A stretch of DNA of 64,000 nt, taken from NCBI GenBank assembly GCA_032622095.1, contig CP136066.1, forward strand, positions 113,979,319 through 114,043,318, in the 5' to 3' direction. Within the stretch, counting starts at the first letter, position 1. Every line of letters starts with the position of its first letter. The DNA is from Siphonodentalium dalli. Lineage: Eukaryota > Mollusca > Scaphopoda > Gadilida > Siphonodentaliidae. Shown in pieces: positions 43,461 to 56,141 of this stretch. The notes under the pieces are model-generated. The model ran no database searches. It was not told where the DNA came from and saw only the letters and a list, made by a program, of their open reading frames with translations. Made by a program: the position numbers and the translations under genes.

Positions 43461-44511
43461 AAAAAAAAAGAAAAACAAAGAATGCGTTGTCTGCCGTTCA
43501 TAGGAAGGGGGGATTTCGTCGGGTAAATTTTTCCGCCAGAAACAAAAAATTTAATTAAAACAATTTTAAATTAAACAAATTTAATAAATATTAAAAAATT
43601 CAGAAAAAAAATATATTAAATTTAAAAAACATTAAATTAATATTAAAAAATAAATAAATAAAAACAAAATAATGTCATGTTTCTGACCAACCACGCCAGT
43701 GGCGGGCTAACCTGCTAGTCTACTATATATTTTGAGACTTCCGTATATATATATATGTATAATATATGTATATGTTTTATAGACTCGAAAACGGCTGGAC
43801 CGATTGCCCAAACTTCCTATCTAAGGGTAAAAAGCCACGGACAGTGTCATCGCACCGCTTTTCAGAAGGTCCGAGAACCCATTCTCCCTTCCCCCTGTCA
43901 CCGTCCTTGGCAGGGAGTGGTTAACGCAATAACGCTCCTTAATTTTCCATATTTGGTTTTGTTAACCGAATAACGCTCTTTACTGCCTTATTTCACCTAC
44001 GGCTGTTTGCGAGCTAATTTTCCATATTTGGTTTTGTTAACCGAATAACGCTCTTTATTGCCTTGTGTTTTCGCATACGACTGTTTGCAAGCAATTATCC
44101 AGGTGGGGATGTGGAGTCGAGATTGCGTTGTTAGCTCAATCGGTGCGCTCAACACGGGACGGGGAATACTTGAAAAGGGTATCTGCAAATGACCTTCGGC
44201 GATATTTCAGGCATCAGCAGCAACGTGAAATTTGTTACTAGTATGTATGGTCAACTCAGGACATGACATTGACCTTCAAACGGGTACCAGCAAATGATAT
44301 TTCGGGCATCAGCATGCTGTCGCCATGCCTGTACGGGGTTACCTTGAAAAACAAAAAATAATGGATCGACCAAATCCATGGGTCGAATCTCACCAGTGGC
44401 GGGCTAATCTGCAAATCGGGTCCAATTTTGCATGCGCCCGTGTCCTTGCTCATATATGCTCATATAGTCATGTTTCTGACAAATGCCGCCAGTGGCGGGC
44501 TAATCTGCTAG

Positions 44512-45389
44512 TATTTCATATAATCAAATAAAGAATGATTTTAAACAATGTTTCTTCGCGCGGGGCTATCTTCGTATAGGGCCAACTTCTCCTGTATTGA
44601 TGCCTGTTTTGTGTTTAGTGCTTTTATTTGAGATAAGTTTGTCTGGCCGTTTGGCAATTCTTTCATAACTTGACTCTTTATATTAGGATACTGATTTATA
44701 GATTCGATTAAAACGTTATTTTTGGGACTTTATGTCCAGTAACTGTGTAGAGTTTTATCGTTTTATTGTAACATATCAAGTTAAAATATATACTGATGAC
44801 AAATAACACATCAAGTAAAACAAAAGAAAACAATATATTTAGTACCGGTAGCACAATGATTAAATTACGATGTATCGACATAAATCAATGGAACCAGGCC
44901 CAAATAGTATATCATCGATCCAGGCCCTTGTGTTACACTATATTTCAAATCAATGGGAAATTGAGATCACAAACAGAGCGATAACTCTATTTTGTTCACA
45001 TATTCAGAGTTAAATTAGTGAAACAGATATTCAAACTCCTATCTTTATCTCCAGCAAAATATATTTGATGACGATATCTTATATTATGATCGACTGTCTT
45101 TTCTAGTTTGTAATGAAATGTGTTTAGGGGCGTCCACCTACTTTGTTTCGGCTGAAAATATTTTTTAATATTTTGGATAAACCACACATGTTTCAGTGAG
45201 GTGCCTCAACTACCAGTGTTGAAAACAATTTATTATGGCATTGCAGTCATCAACTAATCAGCAGAGTGAAAGTCGTGCATAGATTGTATTAATCCTTTCC
45301 ACATCACATGCTTCCCACAATATTGAGATTGTGACCCCCATGCTTCCGTACACTGTCTTATCTTGATCTGGGTTACAAAATTTAATGGG
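44512..45389. other. Non-coding sequence
   Basis: Unique-looking AT-rich DNA with no supported feature. Confidence 0.5.
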
Positions 45390-45663
45390 GTATGCTATTC
45401 AATGCAAAGAAATGTTATATCATGTCCATTAAACCAAAGTCATCATATACATACACTCAATGGCCACCTCCTGCAGCAGGTAACTGAAAACCCATACCTC
45501 GGCTTAACGATATCGAGTGATATGAAATGGACTGCACATATTAACAAGGCAAACGCAACAATGGATTTCCTCTGGAGAAACCTTCGAAAAGCCCCCACAA
45601 AGAGCAAAACCATTGCCTAGAATGCCTACAAAACCATGGTTCACCCGTATGTGCCCAAATTAG
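45390..45663 (+). pseudogene. LINE reverse-transcriptase fragment
   Basis: The plus strand encodes LNGHLLQQVTENPYLGLTIS followed by SDMKWTAHINKANATMDFLW and RRNLRKAP-like sequence, then after an in-frame stop NAYKTMVHPYVPKL. This is the post-catalytic 'YLGVTIS...W..HI......LGFLRRNL...' region common in non-LTR elements. A frameshift upstream separates an earlier piece (NAKKCYIMS). Heavily decayed. Confidence 0.75.
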
Positions 45664-46340
45664 ACCAATCTAAAGACATGCCCATGTCATCTTCCCATCC
45701 TGGATATCCCCCCCCCCCCCCCCAACCCATGACAAAAAGAAATGACATTTTCACTTCTTAGACATTAGTAAGGTCTGAAAATGACTGAAATGCCGAGAAA
45801 AATTATACCTCCAAACCCACTGATGATGATACAGTATATGAAACAAATTCTTTTATAGATTTATTGCTTATTATATCCCCTTTTAAAAAAAGGGGGGTAT
45901 ACTGTTTTAAACCTGTCTGTGCATCCGTACTGATGTCTATTCATGTTATAACTTGAAAGTAGCGCTCAGATCTCAATGTCTTTTTGTATGGATGTTCACT
46001 ACTATGAGGACATTCAATGGAGAGTTCAATTCTTTTGTTCAGATTTTCCATTCTAGAGTTATTCGTCTTTGTTTATCTGGAAATGTTGGCTTTTTGGTCC
46101 GTCCGGTGTCTGTTCAGGTCATATCTTCAACAGTTGTGCTTGGATCTCAATGAAATTTTGTGTGTATGTTCACTACTATGAGGACATTCAATGGTATGTT
46201 CAATCGTTTTGTTTTAGGGACCTGCGAATATTCAAGATTCGATTCGATGTCGATATCGGGCACCCGATTCAAGATCGACACCGAATCGGTCCGCTGATTC
46301 GGATATTTTCGAATCGTTGTTACTTTGGTGTAGTCTCGTT
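45664..46340 (+). repeat. Diverged two-copy repeat and GAATCG-rich tail
   Basis: 'GTTCACTACTATGAGGACAT' occurs at about 45987 and 46168, each within similar 180-bp contexts including ATCTCAATG and CAATGGAGAG/CAATGGTATG. A poly-C run lies at about 45709-45723. GATTCGATTCGATGTCGATA and similar pentamer-rich sequence follows at 46230-46320, resembling 2350-2445. Confidence 0.55.
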
Positions 46341-47240
46341 TTCTGCATCTACAAACACATGTCAAATGACCTGACCTCACAAAACTGAAGTACAAGGTTG
46401 CCAAGTTAGCCAATGTTGGTAATTTTGAATGTATGCCGTTCAAAACAGATGTGTATTATGCAAATTAGGCTTCGATCGCAACCCATGATGAAGATCAATC
46501 GCCGCATATATTTGTAATCTGTATGGACACTGTGTAAATGTTTCTACATGGTGCATGATCGCTAGATTGATTACCTTATGTTTAGAACTTCAGATATCCA
46601 ATTTAGATTATATGAGTAAAATTCAATGTCAGCTACCGTTATGAGCAACACAATATAGATTGGAATGAACACATACGGTGAGAAACATTAGAACAAACGG
46701 TCTATTACGTTCTTAAATGGACATCGTCATGTGTGACCAGTTTCGATTCGTTGAATTTTGTTGATAACATTTAACACTTGTAATTTTGTCTGTTTTCTGG
46801 GACCCCCTCCGTGAAGACAACTGTGATGTAGGTGTTTGATCTATTGTGCCCCAGGGGTGAACAGTTTAACAGATAACTACCATTGGTATCGGACTACAAC
46901 AATTATATATAAGCTGAATGGTGTACACATGTTCGCTTGTGTCAAATCTTTATTAAATAATGTAGACAAGTGACTTCCATTCCATGGGGTTTGTTATATG
47001 TTGATTGAACTGTATTTAGGTGTCTTACTGTCACTACTTGTGTCATGTTTGCCATGACGAAATGTTGTTATTTACTGTTCAACTATTGTGTGCATTTTGA
47101 ACTACTTAATCAGTGGACAGAGCTGTGCATTTGTACAAAAAGACGCACATTGCAGTAATTTCATAGTAAACGGGAATATGTCAGGGATTTGGGAAGCATA
47201 AAACACACTGCATTATTAATATTTCTGTGTCATAATTAGG
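46341..47240. other. Non-coding sequence
   Basis: No supported feature. Confidence 0.5.
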
Positions 47241-47248
47241 TCAGCGAG

Positions 47249-48172
47249 TAGAGCTGGGACGGTTATGCGGTTAACCGGTTAACCACCAACTATGGCCGTG
47301 ACCGGTCACGGATTTGCCGTGGTCGGTTAACCGTAACATCACTATTATAGTGTATGATCACTGTGATGGTCAGCTATAACTGGCTATAAGAGGGTTAATC
47401 TGTCTCCGTCAATTAAAATGAATCCGAGATTGACGGAACAACATCAAACGCGGTGTGTCGGCTCTTTGAAGGCTACATTTAACAGCCTGCCGACGTCAAA
47501 ACGAAACATCAAAGGGTCAGCACACGTGTGATCTTACAACATTGTCACATCGCATGACTCGTATTCAGTATTATTATCAGGAAGATAATTGTTTTTGTTA
47601 TCAACGACTAGTTATTTCTTGAGACTCCCGGCCCTTCAATCCATCCCCCCCCCCCCCCCGGACAACATCACATACCAACGTATATGTAAGTATTTCATTA
47701 AGAATAAATAATAATTTTTCGCCCACCCAGCTACCGGAAATTGCGGAATAATCAATAAAATATTCCGGAATGTATATTAAACCTTTCTAATCGTCACTTC
47801 CGTGTCGGTGTGTTCAGCTTCCCGCCCGATCACATATCCCGATGGCGATGGAGTAATTTTACAAGGACAATAAATGAACACAACACAGCCTCACAGGGGA
47901 ATGACATTGTATATTTATTTTATTCAGTAATAAATTGAAGATGTGTACTTAATTAGATATGTGATTATGTTTGTCATGGGTGACAACTTCTTTGTATAAT
48001 GGGCAGGAGCCGTTCTCAAACTTACCATGTCAGTGAGCATCACAATCATCGCCGTTCTGCATACTGGGCTTACCCACCCATAATAGTACCTATAATATGT
48101 GGTTAACCGGTTAATCGCGGTTTTTTGCCGTTCATAACCGGTCACGAAAAACCCATAACCGTCCCAGCTCTA
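47249..48172. mobile_element. 924-bp non-autonomous hAT element
   Basis: Terminal inverted repeats TAGAGCTGGGACGGTTATG at both ends, flanked by a perfect 8-bp duplication TCAGCGAG (47241-47248, 48173-48180). Subterminal regions are rich in GGTTAACCGGTTAACC and GACCGGTCACG palindromes. A poly-C tract lies near 47646-47659. No transposase coding sequence; the small minus-strand ORF at 47924-48145 is not recognisable. Confidence 0.9.
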
Positions 48173-48180
48173 TCAGCGAG

Positions 48181-49562
48181 GCACCTTCACCTTGGGTCCT
48201 CGGCTGCACCTGCCCTTGGTCTCTCCACTCAGTCCCTATCAATAGTCTCTTAGTAATATAAACTGGTTCTGCCAATCCATATATTCAGGTTAAGTGCAGA
48301 GAACCACTGCAGATGGGAATTAAGTACATAAAAATACTTAAAACACAGAGCGATTACTGTTACTAACATGACTTATATTTAAATTAATCCCGCCGTTCAC
48401 CCCCATCACCAACGCGACGTAATTTTGGTACCATGTGTTGCATTCTAAAAATAGGTCATTTACAGTGGATCTGTACTAGTAGAGATGATGAAATATGAGT
48501 GTGACAGAGAAGATTGTTTGATCGAAAGCATTGAATTACGTCACAAGACTCGCCTTGATGCTGGCTAATAAATATTTGTCCCCTTAATGGAATAAAATTT
48601 AAATATAAGTTCAAATTAAACAGTCACGCATAGATGGGTTCATGTTTGCTGGGTATCTTAAACTGTTAATCGGGCATCAATCGGCACGTCGAAGCGCATA
48701 AAATAGGAGCGTTCACTCAACTGTTGAAAAATAACAAAAACGGTCGCTTACGATAATGATAACAACATGGTGGCCGAGTCAAAATTGACACATTCCGACA
48801 CATTATTGAACATGGAGCCATTGGAGGCCAATAATTTGATAACAGTATGACTCTGAGTCTGAGTATCACTATCAACTATCATTTATCAAGTCGATTCAAG
48901 TGAAAAATAAACTTGTAAACCGCCCATCTCTAGCTACAGCTACTCTAGCTGTATTGTCACATTTGCTAGACCTGATATATGTGGGTCTGACGTTACTGAG
49001 ACTGTAAGTTGAACAAAGATTTGACCTAGGCTGGACTCCTCTCGAAAATAGGATATGTGAAATATTGCGGCACAAAAATAAAACGTCAGACATTGCAAAA
49101 TTAATTAGTTTTCGCTCAAAATATTCTACACGCATAATATTATTTTTACCGTTATGTTCTATAGTCTTTTTTTGTCTCCTTAAAGGTTTCATGCTAATTT
49201 TTGTAGACTAAAATTTAAACAAAACTTTTCATTTTTCAGCAAGTCGTCGAATCTTGATTTAATTTCTCTTTCACACGTTTCGTAAATTCGTACTTTGCTT
49301 GTTTCGTACCATAACGTTTTATGTCATCAGACATTTCCGGTCACACTAAAGACCGAGCAGAACATCTCTATGCACATATACTGAGTCGCCTCGTAATCAC
49401 ATATACTTAAGGGACATTATAGACTTTATAGTCTGATGATACGGAGTCTATGGAGTCTATCTTCATATAATAATATGTTCGCTGCCACGGAACGGGAACG
49501 GGACTACCCGCCCCCGGACAACCCGCCCCCAAAAATCAATTATATAATCAAATTAGTTTGAG
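48181..49562. other. Non-coding sequence up to the gap
   Basis: No recognisable gene. A minus-strand 98-codon ORF (48896-49192) lacks any domain. Confidence 0.45.
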
Positions 49563-49662
49563 NNNNNNNNNNNNNNNNNNNNNNNNNNNNNNNNNNNNNN
49601 NNNNNNNNNNNNNNNNNNNNNNNNNNNNNNNNNNNNNNNNNNNNNNNNNNNNNNNNNNNNNN
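49563..49662. other. Assembly gap (100 N)
   Basis: Exactly 100 N. The next base begins copy B of the duplicated block. Confidence 0.99.
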
Positions 49663-51175
49663 GGTACCACATGAGGGTAAGGAAATAAATAGTAACATGA
49701 AAAGTTCCACCCATACATATTTGACTGTGTCATTAAATAGGTTTGAAGGCTAGGTGCAATACCATAGTACATTAAAAAACAGGACCCTGCTATGCTATGT
49801 CTTATAACATGAAATTGCCATGTTTGTTGGCAATCACCACATACACAAAACAAGTTTGTCACTGCACCAGGATCAACTCTGCTTAATTCAAATTTCCTGA
49901 CAATGGAACACCCCCATATCCCGAGATATCACATCAATTCAATCAACAAGGACATGATGTGTACAGTTGAGAAAAGGGATAAAACATACACTTGTACCTT
50001 GGATATAAAAATATAACAATCATCAATGGAGTTGTAGATTCTGTTCAACATATGGGCAGTAACCTCAAACCGTCTTATTTCTACGGACTTCTTAACAAAA
50101 TTTCTGCTTTTTAATTAATTCAATACCACACTGTAACATGCAAATTGTCGCTGAATCAGAAAATGCAAGAAAAAAAGAGCTCTACATTAAAATACCTTAA
50201 TATTTATATCGGAACAGTATTTATAAACATGATCTGCCTTATTGAAAATTGCATTCTATCCTGTTCTATCAGCAAATTATTTTCATTTTTAGAAAAAAAA
50301 CCTGCTGAATGTTGATCTGGGAAAAAATTGTTAATCAAGAGTTATACTTTCATACAATTTATTTCATTTCTAATCTGGATTCGACCCATTTCCATAAATA
50401 AATTTCAATAACAGGAATATTCCCCTATATATTTTAGGCGGAGTGCATTGTTTTGGCTAAAAAAAATATAAGACAGCCTGCTGCCATTTTGATTGTGCAT
50501 TATGTTACTTGCAGATGTCAGTCAGCTTGCTTGTTGAACTTATTAGCTGAACATACCTACGAATGAATAAAGGGAATCATGTTGCTACCCATCAGCAAGT
50601 ATCAAGTTAGCATATGGCTAAATGGACACGGCTCATTGGAATATCCAAGTTATGTCTATATAAGTTGGAAGAATAGATAAAATATTATGCAAAATACTTT
50701 CTACCAGCTTCATATACTCTTATTAGAATAAAGTTTGTGAAAGTCATAGGAATTTTGCAGGTTTGAACTGTCTTCAATTTTTAAGACAGAAATGAGAAAA
50801 CGCCCTTTATTTTAATCACATAAGCGATAAACTGTTAACAAGGTTGCCTTTTTATCATTTTATGTTGAAGAAAAATCTGTGGCATATAAACTATAATGTT
50901 TGTGTAAAAGTACTGCACGTATCTATCAGACTATTTAAATCACCGGAATGGGGTGCAACAAAGTGAGCATAAACTCTGGCTTTCAGTCACCATGCGTCTT
51001 TAATTCCCAGCTTCCAGTCACCATGCGTTTTTAATTCAAGTCACCATGTCTTTAATTCCCGGCTTAAAATTGAGAGTGAAAGGAACTACCAAAGGCACAC
51101 CTGAAAATAATGCATTAAATAGCACAACCTATGCGGTAACATAAGACACAATAATTTGCTAATCACGAAGATTAA

Positions 51176-51432
51176 TCATCTTTCGAGTATATTCTCGGGC
51201 CAGAACTCGTCAGATAGATACTTTTTGGTTGATTCTATGATATCATCAGAACACCGTTGCGAAGTCCTCGACTTGCACGCAACATAATCTGGTGATTGGT
51301 GACTATTTGATTTTCTCCTCACAGCCTTGGTCATTATGTTTTCCTCCCACTCATTTTTTATGAGTTTGTAGAGATCAAGTGTTGCTAAGGAATCCTCAAC
51401 AGAATCGTGTTCTCTTCCTTGTATGTTCCTTC
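51176..51432 (-). CDS. Terminal exon of the DEDDh exonuclease (copy B)
   Basis: Identical in sequence to 12685-12941, including the ExoIII block GREHDSVEDSLATLDLYKL, the acceptor and the TGA stop. The intron separating it from the next exon upstream is about 4.5 kb here against 7.05 kb in copy A. Confidence 0.85.
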
Positions 51433-52184
51433 CTGAAATATGAAGGTTAATCTATTAGATATCATGTTTTTTGCCTCGAGCGAACTATTATTGACCTCGG
51501 CTGATATTGCCTCAAACTCAGCTGACAACCTGTCAAATTTTAATTGTGACATCACCAAATGAAGCACAATATTTATAAAATATTCAGGAGACGTAAGCAC
51601 AGTGATTGTCCTGTATAACGAGAACTTCTGAATTGTCTTGAAGTAATGGCGAGTGCTTCATTAAAGCTTATGTCTACTCCCTACTTGTTGTCCATTGGTA
51701 TCTAGTTCACATCAATGAAGTGACATGAGAGTGCTTAGGCCATATAAACTTAATAGTTTGTTTCTCAGGGAATTTTTTTTTCAAAGTGATGAGGGAGGCA
51801 GTTATTTATATTTATTATTTTTTTCAAATTAATTTTGTGGTGAGGCAGGTATTTATATATATAATATTTATCGGAGTCCCATATTAAGGAATAATACTGG
51901 ATATGAGGAATAATACTGGATATGGGCAATATACTGAAGCAGGGAAGCTGACCATCATATATCCCCTTAATAATCTAGATTTGTAATAAAGTTGTATAGA
52001 GGAAACAGTTTGAGTTATTCACTCATGGCAGAAGATGTGGAAACTACATCGGTGAAATTTTATGTAACTCAGGGTGACCACCAGCCAGATCAAGCTTTAT
52101 TGGAAGGAGTTCCACTGGACTACACATGAATTGATAATATTAAATCACAACAATAATTTATGAAATAAAAGGTTTATTTTCTAA

Positions 52185-52482
52185 TTAATCACAGACTTTC
52201 ATAAAAATCTTGAAGTTTGGTATAGTGCTGATCCACAAACCAGAGTGCATTACATACAATAGCCACATATTGCCGACCCACACTGTCAACGCTAACCTTT
52301 CGGAAGCCCACTTTGTTTTCAACAAGTCAATGAATGAATTGCACAATTTGTTACGTTTGTTTTTCACATTTGTCTTACTGGGCAACACCACCTCCTTGCA
52401 ACTTGTCATCAGCACCGAGAATACATCAACTACTTCTCCCGATTTATTCTCTGGTACATCTTCTTTGGTCACTCGAATTTGA
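52185..52482 (-). CDS. Unassigned 95-100 codon ORF inside the Harbinger-like element
   Basis: The first ATG is not clear, and the frame extends a few codons upstream of 52472 (RVTKEDVPENKSGEVV). It contains SKTNVKNKRNKLCNSFIDLL and ends FKIFMKVCD. It lies on the same strand as the preceding ORF and 30-40 bp downstream. No family recognised; possibly the DNA-binding accessory protein or a captured host fragment. Confidence 0.3.
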
Positions 52483-52509
52483 AATTATCGTCCGAAAAAT
52501 TGCGTGACT

Positions 52510-52737
52510 TCAGAAAACATGATGATTGATGATCATGATCATGATGTCTCCTGCAACTGTGTCAAAGTCCCCCGTTTTCGTTTTTGAAACAACCAGGTTA
52601 AAATCATCGTCAATGTCTTTCGTGGACATGAAATCATCAGCCATTTGAGGAACAGTTTTTGATCTGTTGTCTGATATAATTGTCCATTTGCCTTCCGACG
52701 CATTCTGCACGATACAAATGTTCACCAAAGTCGCCAT
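52510..52737 (-). CDS. Unassigned 75-codon ORF inside the Harbinger-like element
   Basis: Starts at ATG 52737 with MATLVNICIVQNASEGKWTI and contains an acidic middle (STKDIDDDFNLVV). I do not recognise it. It may be a first exon or N-terminal fragment of an accessory protein, with 52185-52482 as continuation in another frame. Its survival as an ORF in a recently inserted element suggests it could have been functional in the source copy. Confidence 0.3.
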   Translation of the reverse strand: MATLVNICIVQNASEGKWTIISDNRSKTVPQMADDFMSTKDIDDDFNLVVSKTKTGDFDTVAGDIMIMIINHHVF

Positions 52738-53035
52738 TTTGTTATTATTTTAAACAGGAAGTTCGTCAGAATTATCCGCCCTTGTTTGTGAATGTAAAGT
52801 CCGGATAGATTTGCAGTCCGGATAGATTTGCAGTTTGCGTAAAGTTTCAAGACGAAGTTATCGGTCTGGGGCGGTTCGGGACATGCGGTATTTATATATT
52901 TATTATTTTATAGGTGCCAATAAATAAGGGGGAGGCGCAGGTTTTTGGGGGACGCGGCGATCCCTGAGAAACGAACTATTAAGTGTGTATGGCCTTAGTA
53001 ATGGTATTTATATGTATCTGATCTAATTAATAATG

Positions 53036-53161
53036 AGATTATTACTTGGTTAGTTTGAAATCGTCTGGGAGATATCAGCCCTCGGCAACTTCATCTCAGG
53101 ATGATATGAAGCTACCCAGGCTGATATCTCGGGCGATATCAATCAAACCAAGCAATTACCT
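53036..53161. repeat. Foldback inverted repeat (copy B)
   Basis: Allelic to 17051-17176 and unchanged in structure. Confidence 0.7.
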
Positions 53162-53919
53162 CTAAATATTAAGACAATGGAAACATGAAATATCTGTCGT
53201 ATTAGCCTGATGATAAGAACAGACTGATATGTTCTACTGTCAATTTTCAAGGACTGTAGCCCTAAACCTTCAAAAAACTATTACTAGTATGTTTGTTTTC
53301 TGGAATCCTACAATGGCATGTATCGTCAAATCAAATCTCTACTTGAATCATGATAATGGTCGAACTCAAATTGAATCAATTCTTTTGCTGACACTTTAGT
53401 AAATTCCCGGTATCTATCGGTGGGAGGTACGAGAAAAAATGGGGGCAAATGTCTGATGATATTATAACATCAATGAGATAAGATTGCAGAGAACAAACTT
53501 GATTTCTATGCTATGAACAACATTTAATCACAGTTTAAAACAGATTAACATATGAGAATAGCACGACATCAGTTGACATTTTTGTGCCCTGCCACTATAT
53601 GCATGAAGTTCATGAAAAGTAAGCAGCTTGGAGTCAATGGAGTCTGATTCAAGTCTCATGTATACCTCACCCTGTTGTGCCCAGCAGGCAAGCGCAATAT
53701 CAGAATTGCACATTGTAACTTGGGAATGGCGCATACGCAAATGAGATTACAGGAACTATATAGTATTACAACTTGGGCCTGTCTGTGGATCAACTGAGTT
53801 GTCAGGAACCATTCATGAAAGCTGAAGAATGGTCAACCTTATTCCATTTCCAAGATTTCATGAATGGTTAACCTTATTCCATTTCCTCGAAATAGAGTAT
53901 AAATTTCTCTTTATATATA

Positions 53920-55271
53920 CAGTAAAACCTCCACATACCGGAACCTCTGCTATCCGGATCCCTTGCCAATCCGAATGAAATGTCTGGTCCCGAATTAACC
54001 CACGTGCATTCTCACTAAAAATTACCTCTAAAATCCGGAACCTCTAAATTCCGGATATCGGACGGGTTTGTCAGTCCATAATTAAGCGAACACTGTGATT
54101 ATTAACTCTGAATACCGGACGAGATCGGACGAGATGAGATCTGTCTATACGAGATCGGCCGAGACGAGAGAATAGCGATTACGTACTCCAGTATAAGCGG
54201 ACCGTTTAATTAGCGTTCTTTTGTTCGGCGTATGCTTTGAACTGGATTGTAACAACAGGAGTCTGATTAGATATCTGCGCTCATTTCACACATTGCGTGA
54301 ACAATGGTGATTTCACAGATCGAGAATTAGAGCACTGACATATTGTTTTTGCAACAGTTATTGTGTCGAGTTAATTGGAATCTGTTTTTACAACCATTGT
54401 CAAAACAATAAATTGCTATAAGTGCCCGATGTTGGCGTATAGTCAGCATAACAGTTTGAATCTTTCACAATGACTGAGCCTTCACGAAAACGACATCGAA
54501 CAGAGTTAACTCTAGACCAGAAAGTCAAAGTTATTAAAGATCTCAGCTCAACGCCTAAGCCGACATGCAATTAACAAAGTGTTAAATATGGCATCGGCAA
54601 ATCAACGATCAGCGACATCGGCAAGATTCGAGAAAAGATAATGCAACTTCACGAGGAAAACATCACCGGCAACAGAAAAAGAGCAACGACCAATCAGAAA
54701 AACGAAGAGGTGAACAAGCTGACATGGGAATGGTTCAAGCGTGCACGCGACAAGGGTATCCCACTGTCTGGTTGGTTTATTCAAGGCAGTGCATTGAAGT
54801 TTTCCAAAGAGTTAGGAGTGAGTGACTTCAAGGCATCTAACGGCTGGTTAGAGAAATTGCGGGCGCGCTAAGACATACTGGAGATGTTGAAGAAATTCCA
54901 AAGTTTCGCGATAATTAAAGACGAGAGATATCTGCCGGTCATCATGGAGTTGAAATCAATGACGGAAGCGACGATAGTGAAATCAGCATGTGCCCACACC
55001 CAATCAACGTTAGACTTTTCTTTGTAAAGTCAGACTAAAGTTGCACAAATCATGTTTTATATAATTTGTTATGTTTGTATTTTACATGTATTTCGTTCTC
55101 GTAATTATTCAATAAATTCCCATTAATCAATAATACAATCTTGGTCATTCTTGGTATTAAAAGGTGACAATATATCACCGACGGTGACGTGATTTTCTAT
55201 AAACCGGACACCCCTCTAAACCGGACGGAAGGGCCGATCCGAAGGGTGTTCGGTTTAGAGAGGTTTCACTG
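53920..55271 (+). mobile_element. Tigger/pogo-like transposon (copy B)
   Basis: Allelic to 17935-19291 with the same CAGTAAAACC / GGTTTCACTG ends and TA flanks. Five bases shorter near 54165. Confidence 0.85.
54470..54871 (+). pseudogene. Tigger-like transposase fragment with nonsense change (copy B)
   Basis: Same 133-codon frame as 18490-18891, but TGCAAAGAA in A is TGCAATTAA here (about 54567-54575), which puts a TAA after codon 34, within the first helix-turn-helix. The downstream part stays open from 54641. Confidence 0.85.
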
Positions 55272-55972
55272 TAATGAGGATTAGCATTCACGAAAGTTGA
55301 ACTTTTACCGCAAACATTCCTGATCGCGGAACTTAAGTGTTTGATTTATTGGTGTCGTCAAATAATAATACAAATAATCATACTGCATGTATTTTACGTG
55401 GAACATTGGCTATAAAGTACTGTCAACATCCTACTGCCATAGAATCAAAAATTACCATCAGTAACATGGGTGTGTAATGTTACCGAATTATCAATTGCTA
55501 TTGGAAGGTAAGCCGTTGGACGGAGCCTGAATTGTGGGCTGTGCAAGACAGTGTCAATAACCAATAATATTTGGTTCCTTGAAATTCACTGTCTGGTCAT
55601 TGACTATAGAAAAATCGGGGCCAGGATTTCTTCAGAATGCAACAGTAAAGAGCGTTTGTGCATAGTAAGTTTATTTCTGATACACGGTTGACTATATACA
55701 GGAGGCTACCACATCCCTACCCCTTGTAATTCATAATCCAGAATCAAATTTAAGAATCTATAAGGACTATGAATATATGCATTACTATTGGAGACAAATA
55801 TCATTGTATTTGAACTAATAACATGGATAATTTTCTTCCCAATATTTAGTGTAATTCACAGAGTGCGGTGGTCATTCTACGATTTTGTTGTGATTTGATT
55901 GTTTTACAGATGTTCATAACGTTTTACATGTGCCCATTGTGAGGGCCTTGAGTCCTTTTAATAATAACTTGC

Positions 55973-56141
55973 CTAGCAGAAATTTGGCCATCTTTTTTAG
56001 GGATGATCCGTGACATCCTGCATCGAGAGCACGCTGATAGAGGGGCTTGTAGAAGGCAGTATCTCTCACATGTTCCCATGGATGCTGAATCTGCAGGACC
56101 TTGAAGTCATTGAACACAGCATGACCAATGACTACTTTATC
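55973..56141 (-). CDS. Internal exon of the DEDDh exonuclease (copy B)
   Basis: Allelic to 19993-20161 with ExoII block GHAVFNDFKVL, the same acceptor and the same GC donor (CTAG followed by GCAAGT). The only exon difference is one synonymous base at an alanine codon. Confidence 0.85.

Larger units (their letters stand above)
39908..44511 (+). mobile_element. Head-to-tail array of seven Helitron-like non-autonomous units
   Basis: Units lie in one orientation: 39908-40338, 40339-41146, 41147-41741, 41742-42185, 42186-42851, 42852-43718 and 43719-44511. Each begins with a T(C)T...TATATATTTTGA head. Each ends with a GC-rich hairpin (GCCCGGACAACGTCGGGC or CCGCCAGTGGCGG types), then 7-9 bases, then CTAG, and the next head starts at the following base. 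TC...CTRR ends with a subterminal 3' hairpin and A/T flanks (A at 39907, T at 44512) are the Helitron signature. There is no Rep/helicase coding sequence. Third-unit heads are triplicated (41147, about 41300, about 41335). Confidence 0.75.
51738..52994 (-). mobile_element. PIF/Harbinger-like non-autonomous element, present only in copy B
   Basis: 34-bp terminal inverted repeats (51738-51771 GGCCATATAAACTTAATAG...; 52961-52994) match at 31 of 34 positions. The element is flanked by TTA on both sides (51735-51737, 52995-52997). Copy A has the uninterrupted site GCTTAGTAATGG at 17008-17019. A 3-bp TWA duplication is characteristic of PIF/Harbinger. Subterminal CAGGGA plus AT-rich blocks are present. 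It lies in the last exonuclease intron. Two minus-strand ORFs of unknown function are inside; no DDE transposase is seen. Confidence 0.85.

Noticed and set aside
44120-44170. tRNA or SINE head (TTAGCTCAATCGGT)
   Set aside because: It resembles a pol III A box, but no B box (GGTTCGANTCC) or cloverleaf follows at the right distance.
47924-48145. 73-codon ORF in the 924-bp hAT element
   Set aside because: No similarity to transposase and no ATG context; it lies across the subterminal palindromes.
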